Shown here: positions 1 through 5,369 of the stretch, piece after piece
Layout: every line of letters starts with the position of its first letter
Position numbering within the stretch: the stretch's first letter is position 1
Origin: Paracoccaceae bacterium
Lineage (GTDB): Bacteria; Pseudomonadota; Alphaproteobacteria; Rhodobacterales; Rhodobacteraceae
Reading direction: 5' to 3'
NCBI GenBank assembly: GCA_015485015.1
Contig: WFUK01000151.1
Span: 1 to 5,369 of the forward strand
DNA length: 5,369 nt
Notes under the pieces: model-generated
What the model was told of the DNA's origin: nothing
The model's database searches: none
Seen by the model: only the letters and a program-made list of their open reading frames with translations
Position numbers and translations under genes: made by a program

Positions 1-1085
1 AAAGACCCGATCCGGCTTTCCTGGCCGCCTGCGGCGAGGCGCTGGGCGCGCAGGTGACGGGCGAGTTTTTGCAATGTCAGGTCGAGGTCGGGACCAAGCC
101 CCATGCCCGCGTGGCCGATGCTGCCGCCGAATTGCTGGGTCTGCGCAAGGGGGTGGCGGAGTGCGCCACGCGCTTTGGCTATGCGCCGATTGCCGCCTCC
201 ACCCATCCTTTTGCCAAATGGCGCAGCCAGCATCACACCCGCAAGCAGCGCTATGATGCGCTGAGCGATAATCTGGGGCAGGTGGTGCGGCGGATGCTGA
301 TTTGCGGCATGCATATCCATGTCGGGATCGAGGACGAGGACGAGCGCATTGATCTGATGGGGCAGGTCTCGTATTTTCTGCCGCATTTGCTGGCCTTCAG
401 CACCTCCTCGCCGTTTTGGGAGGGGGATGATACGGGGCTTGCTTCCTACCGCCTGTCGGTTTTTGACGCTTTGCCCCGCACCGGCCTGCCCGATCCGGTG
501 GAAAGCTATGGCGAATATCAGCGGCTGGTGGGGGCGCTGGTGAAGGCTGGCAGCATCGAGGATGCCACGCGGATCTGGTGGGATATCCGCCCCTCGGATA
601 AATTTCCGACGCTGGAGCAGCGGATCACCGATATTTGCGGCACGGTTGAGGAAACGGCGGCGATTGCGGCGCTATATCAATCGCTGCTGCTCTATTTTCA
701 TCGCCTGAAAGAGAGCAATCAAAAATGGCGGCGCTATCCCAATACCCTGATTCTGGAAAACCGCTGGCAGGCGCAGCGCCACGGGGTGCAGGGCGATTTG
801 ATCGATTGGGGGCGTGGCGAGATGGTGGCATTTTCCAGCTTGGCGGCAGAGTTGGTAACGCTGGTTTCGGAGGAGGCGGCAGAGCTTGGCTGCCTGAAGG
901 AGCTGCAATATCTGAATGTCATTGCCAAAAACGGGTCTTCGGCGATGCGCCAGCGGCGGGTGCATCGGCAGGCCATGCAGGGTGGCGAAAGCAATGAGGG
1001 CGCGCTGAGGGCGGTGGTGGGCTACTTGGTGGATAGTTTTGCTGGTGAAAACGGCCCAACCCCAAGCAGGAATGACGAGGCATAA
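1..1085 (+). CDS. ybdK: YbdK-type carboxylate-amine ligase (GCS2 superfamily), 5' end outside window
   Basis: The reading frame is open from base 3 to the TAA at 1083-1085 and has no start in the window. The GTG at 54 lies inside conserved family sequence, so it is not the true start. The product resembles YbdK-type carboxylate-amine ligases, which are ATP-dependent relatives of glutamate-cysteine ligase with weak activity and an unclear physiological substrate. Visible family blocks, in order, are 'SQ/CQVEVGT'-like sequence near 75-95, 'IAASTHPFAKW' near 190-222, 'GMHIHVGIEDED' with two histidines encoded at 312-314 and 318-320, 'STSSPFWEG', 'IWWDIRPS.KFPTLE.RI' at 573-626, and 'ENRWQAQRHG' near 760-785. 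The acidic N-terminal motif ('GVEEE'), about 35-40 residues, should lie upstream. The protein is probably cytosolic. The 3' end overlaps a convergent gene by 64 bp. The family assignment is firm, but the in vivo role is not known from sequence. Confidence 0.93.
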   Translation, partial: RPDPAFLAACGEALGAQVTGEFLQCQVEVGTKPHARVADAAAELLGLRKGVAECATRFGYAPIAASTHPFAKWRSQHHTRKQRYDALSDNLGQVVRRMLICGMHIHVGIEDEDERIDLMGQVSYFLPHLLAFSTSSPFWEGDDTGLASYRLSVFDALPRTGLPDPVESYGEYQRLVGALVKAGSIEDATRIWWDIRPSDKFPTLEQRITDICGTVEETAAIAALYQSLLLYFHRLKESNQKWRRYPNTLILENRWQAQRHGVQGDLIDWGRGEMVAFSSLAAELVTLVSEEAAELGCLKELQYLNVIAKNGSSAMRQRRVHRQAMQGGESNEGALRAVVGYLVDSFAGENGPTPSRNDEA

Positions 1086-1420
1086 TCCCACAATATCAGG
1101 GTGCTAAAGCCTTCAAGGCTTTGGATGTGGCGCAAGGGCAGCTGCTGCTCGCCCGAAATTTCGGGAAAGGGAAAGCGGGTTGGCGGGCCAAGATCCCCCA
1201 CGCGCGGGGCGCGGTGCAGGGCAGGATCGCTGCTGGAATTGGGGATGCCTTTGATCAGCGCCCAGCCCGGCTCGGCCGCGCCGTCAAACAGGAAATCTTC
1301 GCTGGTGGATAGGAAAACACCTTCATCCTGAAAATACAGAATGAAGGTGCCCCTTAAAATATGGCCGCCGCGCCCGGAAAATGATCCTTTGGCTAATATC
1401 AGATCAAAGACTTCCGTCAT
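1022..1420 (-). CDS. DM13-like domain protein, no signal peptide
   Basis: This is a 132-residue protein from the ATG at 1420 to the TAG at 1022-1024. It resembles the DM13 domain, a small beta-rich module proposed to take part in electron transfer and usually found in exported proteins. The matching pattern is 'GSFSGRGGHILRGTF' (12-26), an edge-strand acidic segment 'SEDFLFDGAAEPGWAL' (40-55), 'VGDLGP' (74-79), and the closing 'FSTLILWDYASSFLLGVGPF' (105-124), which aligns with the family's 'VVIWC..FSVLFGVAPL'-type ending. Two things are odd. The family cysteine after the Trp is Asp112 here, and the protein has no cysteine at all. There is also no export signal: the domain starts about ten residues in, and the frame is closed by a stop at 1457-1459, so no leader can be added. 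The upstream Shine-Dalgarno is weak. The last 21 codons are antisense to the ligase 3' end. The coding call is moderately secure because the domain spans almost the whole frame. The function is unknown. Confidence 0.7.
   Translation of the reverse strand: MTEVFDLILAKGSFSGRGGHILRGTFILYFQDEGVFLSTSEDFLFDGAAEPGWALIKGIPNSSSDPALHRAPRVGDLGPPTRFPFPEISGEQQLPLRHIQSLEGFSTLILWDYASSFLLGVGPFSPAKLSTK
1106..1122. terminator. Small perfect inverted repeat, possible terminator of the ligase gene
   Basis: AAAGCCTT and AAGGCTTT form a perfect palindrome around a single C, giving a realistic stem of 7 bp with a 3-nt loop. It begins 21 bases after the ligase TAA and ends in TTT on either strand. It lies inside the DM13-like coding sequence, where it encodes 'SLEGF', so the symmetry could be accidental. 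The stem has only three G-C pairs and the U tract is short, so any termination would be weak. Confidence 0.25.
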
Positions 1421-1429
1421 GGGTTTTGT

Positions 1430-1476
1430 CCAAGCCCGCCTTTTCCCGATCTGGGGTCAGGATAGGGCGGGCTTGG
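1430..1476. repeat. 11-bp perfect inverted repeat upstream of the DM13-like gene
   Basis: The arms CCAAGCCCGCC (1430-1440) and GGCGGGCTTGG (1466-1476) are exact reverse complements separated by 25 bases. In RNA the stem could extend by a U-G and a U-A pair. No U tract follows, so a terminator is unlikely. The near arm ends 9 bases before the ATG of the DM13-like gene, which suits an operator or a 5'-leader hairpin for that gene. Confidence 0.55.
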
Positions 1477-1703
1477 CGCAAGTGGCGCGGCGATGGCTGG
1501 CCAAAATAGCCAGCGGGAAATGGCTTTATAAAATTCTTACTCGTTATCAACAGCTTCACAATATCGAGCCGCTGCAAAAGTTTCGTGAATATCGCGGCGG
1601 GTTTGGCGGGATTTTTGCCCAAAACCGTGATTAATCCGTGAAAAGCTGCTTGGCGGCCAAGGCGGGTTTGACCCAAAACGATAAATTTGCTCTTTGAGGC
1701 CTG

Positions 1704-1709
1704 AAGGAG
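1704..1709 (+). promoter_or_regulatory. Ribosome binding site of the S8 peptidase gene
   Basis: AAGGAG lies 6 bases before the ATG at 1716. This is near-consensus sequence and spacing, and it fixes the start of the peptidase gene. Confidence 0.8.
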
Positions 1710-1715
1710 TGCTGG

Positions 1716-3608
1716 ATGAACACGAAAAACGAATGGTTTTGGGATGGGTATACCGATTGGGAGCGGCATCTGGCGGATGATCTCGATGGGAAAGATCCGT
1801 ATTCTCCGGTATTTTTGCGGCTAAAAGCCAAGGGCGGGCTGGCTGAATTTTTGGCGGCGCTTGCGAAGGTCAGTGCCAAAACCATCGCCGAAGAGCTAGC
1901 TTATCTCGCGGCCTTTCCAGCGCAGCAGGCCGAGGCTTATGCCTATGTAAAAACGGCTGATCTGAAAGATCATCACAAGCGGGAAAAGCTGGAAGAAGCG
2001 TTTTATCTGCTGGATGTCGGGGCGAGTGTGGTTTTGGCCAAGGGCGCGGCACAGGTCCCGCTGCAAGCCCCGAAGAAAACCTCACCAAGCGGGCCGGTGG
2101 TGGCGATTGTCGATGATGGTATCGGCTTTCTCAATCGCGCCTTTCGCAAAGATGGAAAAACCCGTTTTGGCGCTTTCTGGATACAGGCATCCGAGCGCGA
2201 GAGCGGCGATGGCATTGCCCTTGGGCGGGTGCTGGCGGCGGATGAAATTGATGGCATATTGGCCAATCCAGCGCTGGACGAGCCTGCCGCCTATCAGCAG
2301 CTGAACGACGAACTTTTGCCTGTGGGCGCGCAGCGCAGCACCGGGCAGGTGTTTAGCCATGGCAGCCATGTGCTGGATCTGGCGGCGGGGGCCGCGCCGG
2401 AAACCCCCGATTATCAAGCGGCAAAAAACTGGCCTTTGCTGGCGGTTCAGCTGCCGCCAAGCTCGGTGGCCGATACCTCGGGAAACCGGTTCGAGGCGCA
2501 TATGGTGATGGCGGTGCGCTGGATTTTGGCGCAGGTGCAGATGCGGTTTTCGCCGCTGCCGCCGGTCGTGATCAATCTGTCTTTCGGCATGATGGCGGGG
2601 CCGAAAAATGGCACCAAATTTGTCGAATACCAGATCGCGCAAGAGCTGGCGCGCTTTCCACAGGCGCAGGTGGTTTATGCCTATGGCAACGGCTATCGCA
2701 GCCAGCAGGTGGCGCAAATCACCACGCCGGATCAAAGCCTTAGCTGGGTGGTTCAGCCCGATGATTTTGCCCCGAGCTATGTCGAGATCATGGGAGCCAA
2801 AGCCGCGCCGCTTCCGGCCGGGCTGGAGATCAGCCTTAGCGGCCCGGCGGGGCAGAAAACCGGCTATATCAGCCTGCCCGAGGATGGCTCTGTTGATATT
2901 TCGCCCACGGCGCGGCTCTATCATGTTGGCCCGCGCATGGTGGACCCTTCCGGCATTTTCCGCCCTGCGCACTATATGATTGCGCTCGCCCCCACAGCCA
3001 GCCGCGATGCTGGCGCGCGCCTTGCGCCTGCGGGGGGATGGGAAATCCGCCTGCGCTGTGCTGATCCAGCGGCGCTGGATATCTCCCTGCAAATTCAGCG
3101 CGGGGATACCGCGCCGGGCTATGGCGCGCTCGGGCGGCAATCCTATTTTGAAGATGCACATGCCTATGGCTGGGATCCCGAAACGCAGGATTATAGCGCG
3201 CCTGGCCCGCAAAGCGCGCTGCGCCGCACGGGGACGCATTCGGCCATGAGTTCGGTTTATGCCGGATTTGACACCAGCGTAAAGGCGCGAATGCATACGG
3301 TTGGCGGCGCGGTGCTGGCTGGCGCAGGGGTGGTTCCGGCGCGCTATAGCTCAAGCGGCGAGGGCGATGGCCCCAGCGATAGCGCAATCAGCGATGATGG
3401 TTTTGCCCTGACGGGGGTTTTGGCCAGTGGCACCTATTCCGGCACCGTGCAGCAGATGAACGGCACCAGCGTGGCCGCGCCGCGCATTACCCGCGATCTG
3501 GCGCATAAGGCCGCTGGCACAAATTCAGGAAAAGCCATAGCCAATGCCGAGAACCTTGATCGGTTATCGGCATCGGTCTTGATAGAGCCAGCGCGCGGGC
3601 GGCGCTAG
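1716..3608 (+). CDS. S8 (subtilisin-family) serine peptidase, predicted cytosolic, with long insert
   Basis: This 630-residue protein carries the complete subtilase catalytic set. Asp133 lies in 'VVAIVDDGIG', His215 in 'SHGSHVLDLAAG', the oxyanion Asn325 in 'VVYAYGNGY', and the nucleophile Ser585 in 'NGTSVAAP'. The core strand 'VVINLSFG' includes Asn287. It should therefore be an active endopeptidase. Residues 1-125 form an unrecognised, largely helical and charged N-terminal region without a hydrophobic leader, so classical Sec export is not predicted. Between Asn325 and Ser585 there are about 260 residues, against roughly 65 in subtilisin. The extra sequence, about 345-560, looks beta-rich ('WEIRLRCADPAALDISLQI' near 448-466) and could be an inserted sandwich domain. 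Only 45 residues follow Ser585. The start is fixed by a strong ribosome binding site. The TAG stop overlaps the stop of the convergent PAP2 gene. The substrate is unknown. A role in processing a neighbour's product or in a stress or defence response is speculation. Confidence 0.93.
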   Translation: MNTKNEWFWDGYTDWERHLADDLDGKDPYSPVFLRLKAKGGLAEFLAALAKVSAKTIAEELAYLAAFPAQQAEAYAYVKTADLKDHHKREKLEEAFYLLDVGASVVLAKGAAQVPLQAPKKTSPSGPVVAIVDDGIGFLNRAFRKDGKTRFGAFWIQASERESGDGIALGRVLAADEIDGILANPALDEPAAYQQLNDELLPVGAQRSTGQVFSHGSHVLDLAAGAAPETPDYQAAKNWPLLAVQLPPSSVADTSGNRFEAHMVMAVRWILAQVQMRFSPLPPVVINLSFGMMAGPKNGTKFVEYQIAQELARFPQAQVVYAYGNGYRSQQVAQITTPDQSLSWVVQPDDFAPSYVEIMGAKAAPLPAGLEISLSGPAGQKTGYISLPEDGSVDISPTARLYHVGPRMVDPSGIFRPAHYMIALAPTASRDAGARLAPAGGWEIRLRCADPAALDISLQIQRGDTAPGYGALGRQSYFEDAHAYGWDPETQDYSAPGPQSALRRTGTHSAMSSVYAGFDTSVKARMHTVGGAVLAGAGVVPARYSSSGEGDGPSDSAISDDGFALTGVLASGTYSGTVQQMNGTSVAAPRITRDLAHKAAGTNSGKAIANAENLDRLSASVLIEPARGRR

Positions 3609-3614
3609 TGGCTC
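3585..3614. terminator. Hairpin across the two convergent stop codons, possible bidirectional terminator
   Basis: GAGCC-AGCGC (3585-3594) can pair with GCGCT (3602-3606) and GGCTC (3610-3614), leaving a 7-base loop and a 3-base bulge, AGT. The structure is GC-rich and sits exactly where two convergent genes end, and ATTT follows on the + strand. No long U tract is present on either side, so termination efficiency is uncertain. Confidence 0.35.
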
Positions 3615-4714
3615 ATTTCAGCCTCGGCGCGGTGCCATAGTTCGTGTAGCAGGCTGTCTTTACCAGCGGTCTGGATCGAGCTTTCGGCCTTCGGCGCAAC
3701 CTTGGTTTTCAGGGTGTGCAGGTTAAAATCATCCATATCCTTGCCGCCATATTGCCGCCCTAAGCCGAGCTTTTTATGCCGTTTCATATGCGCAACCAGA
3801 TATTCCGCCAGCGATATCCCGAGCAAGGCCCCCGCCGTAGAATCCGTCGGGAAATGCACGCCCGCCACGGTGCGATTGGTGGCGATGCGCGCCGCGAGCC
3901 GCATGGGCTGGCTTTCTTTTTCAATCGCCTCGGCCGCGCTATTGCCACTGGTCAGGGCCTCAAAAACCGTGGCCATGGCAAAGGCTTCGGTGGCATGGCC
4001 GCTGGGCCAGCTTCCGTGCGTCGGGGTCTGGATCAAAGGCTGCACTTCGCGCGCAAAGCTCATCGGGCGCGGTATGCCCAGGCGGTGCTTGACCGGCATT
4101 TCCACAAAAGCCGCCATGCGCTTAACCGCGCGCAAAAGCGCCAGCGTCCACGGGGTGCCGTCTTGCTGCAAATAGGAAATTGCGCCGAAAAATGAAACGA
4201 TATCCGTAAGCTGCACCTGAATTTCCGGCAGGCGATCCATGCGCAAGTCAGCGGCAGATTTCACAAAGCCAAGCTGGGCCTCGATCATATCCGAACCATT
4301 TTCCGGCGCTGACATTTTGATCAGGCTTTTCATTTTTCCGGCGGGCGCGCGGCCCATTACATCGGTGTCGTTTACATGGAAAAGCTGGTAAATCTCGTAA
4401 TCCAACACCACGCCGCGGCTATCATCATCCAGCCGCGCAAAGCCCTCCCATGAGGCCGCATCTGGTTTTGGGCTGTGCTTTGCGGTGGGCTTGCCATCCC
4501 AATGGTGCTGGATGCCATCGCGGGTATTGGCCAGCGCGGTGCTGAGAAAGGCCGAGGCCTCGCTGCCGGCATGATCAAGCCCGTTGCCATATCCGCCGGC
4601 AGCCTTGCCGCCTTTGCCACCCTTACCCCCTTTGCCGCCATAGCCGGCTTTTCCGCCCTTGCCGCCTTTTCCACCTTTGCCGCCCTTACCACCTTTACCA
4701 CCATAACCAGACAT
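3605..4714 (-). CDS. PAP2 / vanadium-haloperoxidase-fold enzyme with N-terminal (GGK)n tail
   Basis: This 369-residue protein has all three motifs of the PAP2 acid phosphatase/vanadium haloperoxidase superfamily. They are K209-X6-R216-P217 ('KHRLGIPRP'), P237-S-G-H240 ('SWPSGHATE'), and R281-X5-H287-X3-D291 ('NRTVAGVHFPTD'). These residues bind phosphate or vanadate, so the protein is probably a phosphatase or a haloperoxidase. The motifs alone do not decide which. The spacing and lack of obvious multi-pass membrane helices favour a soluble enzyme. Residues 1-45 are a low-complexity tail with ten lysines exactly three residues apart within each of two blocks and no acidic residue before Asp47. 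'YGGKD' recurs near 322-326. There is no conventional signal peptide. The start is supported by GGAGA 6 bases upstream. The gene is divergent from the SARP-type regulator and convergent with the S8 peptidase, sharing the CTAG stop overlap. Target molecule and location are unknown. Confidence 0.9.
   Translation of the reverse strand: MSGYGGKGGKGGKGGKGGKGGKAGYGGKGGKGGKGGKAAGGYGNGLDHAGSEASAFLSTALANTRDGIQHHWDGKPTAKHSPKPDAASWEGFARLDDDSRGVVLDYEIYQLFHVNDTDVMGRAPAGKMKSLIKMSAPENGSDMIEAQLGFVKSAADLRMDRLPEIQVQLTDIVSFFGAISYLQQDGTPWTLALLRAVKRMAAFVEMPVKHRLGIPRPMSFAREVQPLIQTPTHGSWPSGHATEAFAMATVFEALTSGNSAAEAIEKESQPMRLAARIATNRTVAGVHFPTDSTAGALLGISLAEYLVAHMKRHKKLGLGRQYGGKDMDDFNLHTLKTKVAPKAESSIQTAGKDSLLHELWHRAEAEMSH
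4589..4702 (-). repeat. Gly-Gly-Lys coding repeat, two blocks (residues 5-42 of the PAP2 protein)
   Basis: Block one has six GGK units (residues 5-22) and block two has four (26-37). Each block opens with 'GYGGKGG', and a degenerate 'GGYGNG' follows. All four glycine codons and both lysine codons are used in mixed order. The repeat is therefore preserved at the protein level and is not a perfect DNA tandem repeat. The result is a flexible, strongly cationic tail. Confidence 0.9.
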
Positions 4715-4720
4715 ATTCGT

Positions 4721-4725
4721 TCTCC
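4721..4725 (-). promoter_or_regulatory. Ribosome binding site of the PAP2 gene
   Basis: Read on the - strand, GGAGA lies 6 bases before the ATG whose first base is 4714. This supports starting translation at the Met that precedes the GGK tail, so the tail is truly part of the protein. Confidence 0.7.
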
Positions 4726-4770
4726 ATGTTTCGGATCAGTTGCGCACAGGGTTGTTATTTTTGCCTTTAC

Positions 4771-4776
4771 TGTCAA
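4771..4776 (-). promoter_or_regulatory. Possible -35 element of the PAP2 gene
   Basis: The - strand reads TTGACA, a perfect sigma-70 -35 hexamer, 57 bases upstream of the PAP2 start. The sequence 17 bases further on, AACCCT, is a poor -10. The nearest AT-rich hexamer, TAACAA, is only 13 bases away. The promoter is therefore tentative and might need an activator such as the adjacent regulator. Confidence 0.25.
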
Positions 4777-4832
4777 AGCAATAGTGGGGATCTGTTTGAG
4801 ATTTACGGATTTTTTACGTTTGAACAGAATAA

Positions 4833-4861
4833 TTGCGAAATTCGCCGCCCCGTGCTATGTG
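4833..4861 (+). promoter_or_regulatory. Possible promoter of the SARP-type regulator gene
   Basis: TTGCGA (4833-4838) and TATGTG (4856-4861) are 17 bases apart, and the second is preceded by TG at 4853-4854 as in an extended -10. Transcription would start near 4868, about 20 bases before the GTG start. The match is by eye only. Confidence 0.35.
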
Positions 4862-4875
4862 GAATATGAATTTGT

Positions 4876-4880
4876 GGGGA
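4876..4880 (+). promoter_or_regulatory. Ribosome binding site deciding the GTG start of the regulator
   Basis: GGGGA lies 7 bases before the GTG at 4888. An in-frame TAA at 4882-4884 rules out any earlier start, and the domain begins within a few residues of this GTG. Confidence 0.5.
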
Positions 4881-4887
4881 TTAATCG

Positions 4888-5369
4888 GTGGGTCCGAAGG
4901 TAAAGCTACAATTATTCGGAATTTTGAGTATCGTCTCTGAAAGTGGCGAAAACCTCACTCCGAAAAGCGCCAAGGCTTGCGGGCTGTTGGCGTTGCTGGC
5001 GGCATCTCCGGATATGCGCCGCCCGCGCCGCTGGCTGGAAGACAAGCTCTGGAGCGATCGCGGACCAGACCAAGCCAGCGCCAGCCTGCGCCAAACCCTG
5101 AGCCAGCTTCGCCGCACCTTCAAGAGCCATAACGGCCTGCTGCTTATTGACCGCAAATCGGTGCGCTTGCATCCGGATTTTATCGAGGTGGATCGCACCG
5201 CCCCAGACGGCCCATCGGGGCCGCAATTCCTCGAGGGGCTGGATATCCGCGATCCGGAATTCGAAAACTGGCTGCGCGAACAGCGGCAATATTATGAGAA
5301 TCAAACCACCGCCCCCGCCTTGCCGATGGCCACGCCCAGCAAGCGCCTGATGGTGCGCAGCCGCTTTGA
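4888..5369 (+). CDS. SARP/BTAD-type winged-helix transcriptional regulator, 3' end outside window
   Basis: The frame runs 160 codons from the GTG at 4888 to the right edge without a stop. The N-terminus matches the OmpR-like winged-helix domain of SARP-type (AfsR/DnrI-like) regulators. It has the opening strand 'KLQLFGILSI' (6-15), 'TPKSAKACGLLALLA' (24-38), 'LEDKLWSDRGPDQASASLRQ' (50-69, the 'LW.D....A..SLRQ' block), then 'LSQLRRTF' (71-78) and a wing ending near 'VRLHPDFIEVD' (92-102). 'FLEGLDIRDPEFENWLREQR' (114-133) is a segment typical of the alphaproteobacterial members. A proline/alanine-rich linker begins near 140. Such proteins usually continue into a TPR/BTAD or another sensory or effector domain, which is not visible here. 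It probably binds DNA in the divergent region between itself and the PAP2 gene, but this is inferred from position only. Confidence 0.85.
   Translation, partial: MGPKVKLQLFGILSIVSESGENLTPKSAKACGLLALLAASPDMRRPRRWLEDKLWSDRGPDQASASLRQTLSQLRRTFKSHNGLLLIDRKSVRLHPDFIEVDRTAPDGPSGPQFLEGLDIRDPEFENWLREQRQYYENQTTAPALPMATPSKRLMVRSRF

Larger units (their letters stand above)
1421..1715. promoter_or_regulatory. Divergent control region between the DM13-like gene and the S8 peptidase gene
   Basis: These 295 bases hold no convincing gene. Their middle (about 1520-1560) is AT-richer than the flanks and contains TATAAA at 1527-1532. GGCGGGYTTG-type motifs occur on the + strand at 1466-1476, 1596-1606 and 1661-1670, and on the - strand at 1430-1440. 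There is also a 5-3-5 palindrome, CTTGG-CGG-CCAAG, at 1649-1661. A TTGACC that could be a -35 box sits at 1668-1673, but no good -10 lies at the right distance. The arrangement fits operators serving two divergent genes, although no transcription start can be assigned. Confidence 0.45.

Noticed and set aside
672..1091. 139-codon - strand frame inside the ligase gene
   Set aside because: It is the complement of conserved ligase sequence such as 'ENRWQAQRHG' and shows no family resemblance of its own.
1496..1514. GCTGGC / GCCAGC inverted repeat as a terminator
   Set aside because: The stem is only 6 bp with a 7-base loop and no U tract, and no gene ends nearby. This is expected by chance in GC-rich DNA.
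1341..1634. 97-codon + strand frame from the DM13-like gene into the control region
   Set aside because: It is antisense to the DM13-like coding part, lacks a ribosome binding site, and has no recognisable motif.
1404..1769. 121-codon - strand frame across the peptidase start
   Set aside because: It overlaps the well-supported peptidase start and both control elements, and its composition is unremarkable.
2082..3296. Long open frame of 404 codons on the - strand
   Set aside because: It is antisense to the S8 peptidase, whose catalytic motifs are intact. The translation is Arg/Ala/His-rich as expected for the complement of GC-rich coding DNA and shows no domain pattern.
4589..4702. GGK repeat as a DNA microsatellite or CRISPR-like array
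   Set aside because: The repeat unit is perfect only at the protein level. The codons vary and there are no spacers, so it is a coding repeat.
4881..5304. Open frames on the - strand opposite the regulator
   Set aside because: They are shadows of the winged-helix coding sequence, which runs unbroken on the + strand and matches its family.

Overview
The window is GC-rich (judged by eye), densely coding DNA. The gene content suggests an alphaproteobacterium, most likely of the Rhodobacterales. The basis is the YbdK-type carboxylate-amine ligase, the 'GLDIRDPEF.NWLR' form of SARP-like regulator, and GC-ending codons. The taxonomic call is an inference and is not shown by any marker gene.

Layout, left to right. 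(1) Positions 1-1085, + strand: most of a YbdK-type carboxylate-amine ligase (GCS2 superfamily), with its N-terminus outside the window. (2) Positions 1022-1420, - strand: a small DM13-like protein whose 3' end overlaps the ligase gene tail-to-tail by 64 bp. (3) Positions 1421-1715: a non-coding divergent control region with repeated GGCGGGYTTG motifs and an 11-bp inverted repeat. (4) Positions 1716-3608, + strand: a 630-residue subtilisin-family (S8) serine peptidase with no signal peptide and an unusually long segment between the oxyanion Asn and the catalytic Ser. (5) Positions 3605-4714, - strand: a 369-residue PAP2/vanadium-haloperoxidase-fold protein with an N-terminal Gly-Gly-Lys repeat tail. 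Its stop codon shares a CTAG palindrome with the peptidase stop. (6) Positions 4715-4887: an AT-richer divergent promoter region. (7) Positions 4888-5369, + strand: the start of a SARP/BTAD-type winged-helix regulator that runs off the right edge.

How they may work together. The ligase looks like an ordinary housekeeping or metabolic gene. The more unusual part is the regulator, GGK-tailed PAP2 enzyme and cytosolic S8 peptidase. The regulator and PAP2 gene are divergent across 173 bp, while the PAP2 and peptidase genes converge with a 4-bp overlap. This close packing suggests that the three were inherited as a unit, possibly with the DM13-like gene, which shares a similar upstream motif with the peptidase. 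A plausible but untested model is that the regulator controls the PAP2 gene and that the peptidase acts on the PAP2 protein, perhaps on its lysine-rich tail. No RNA gene, transposon, CRISPR array or attachment site was seen.
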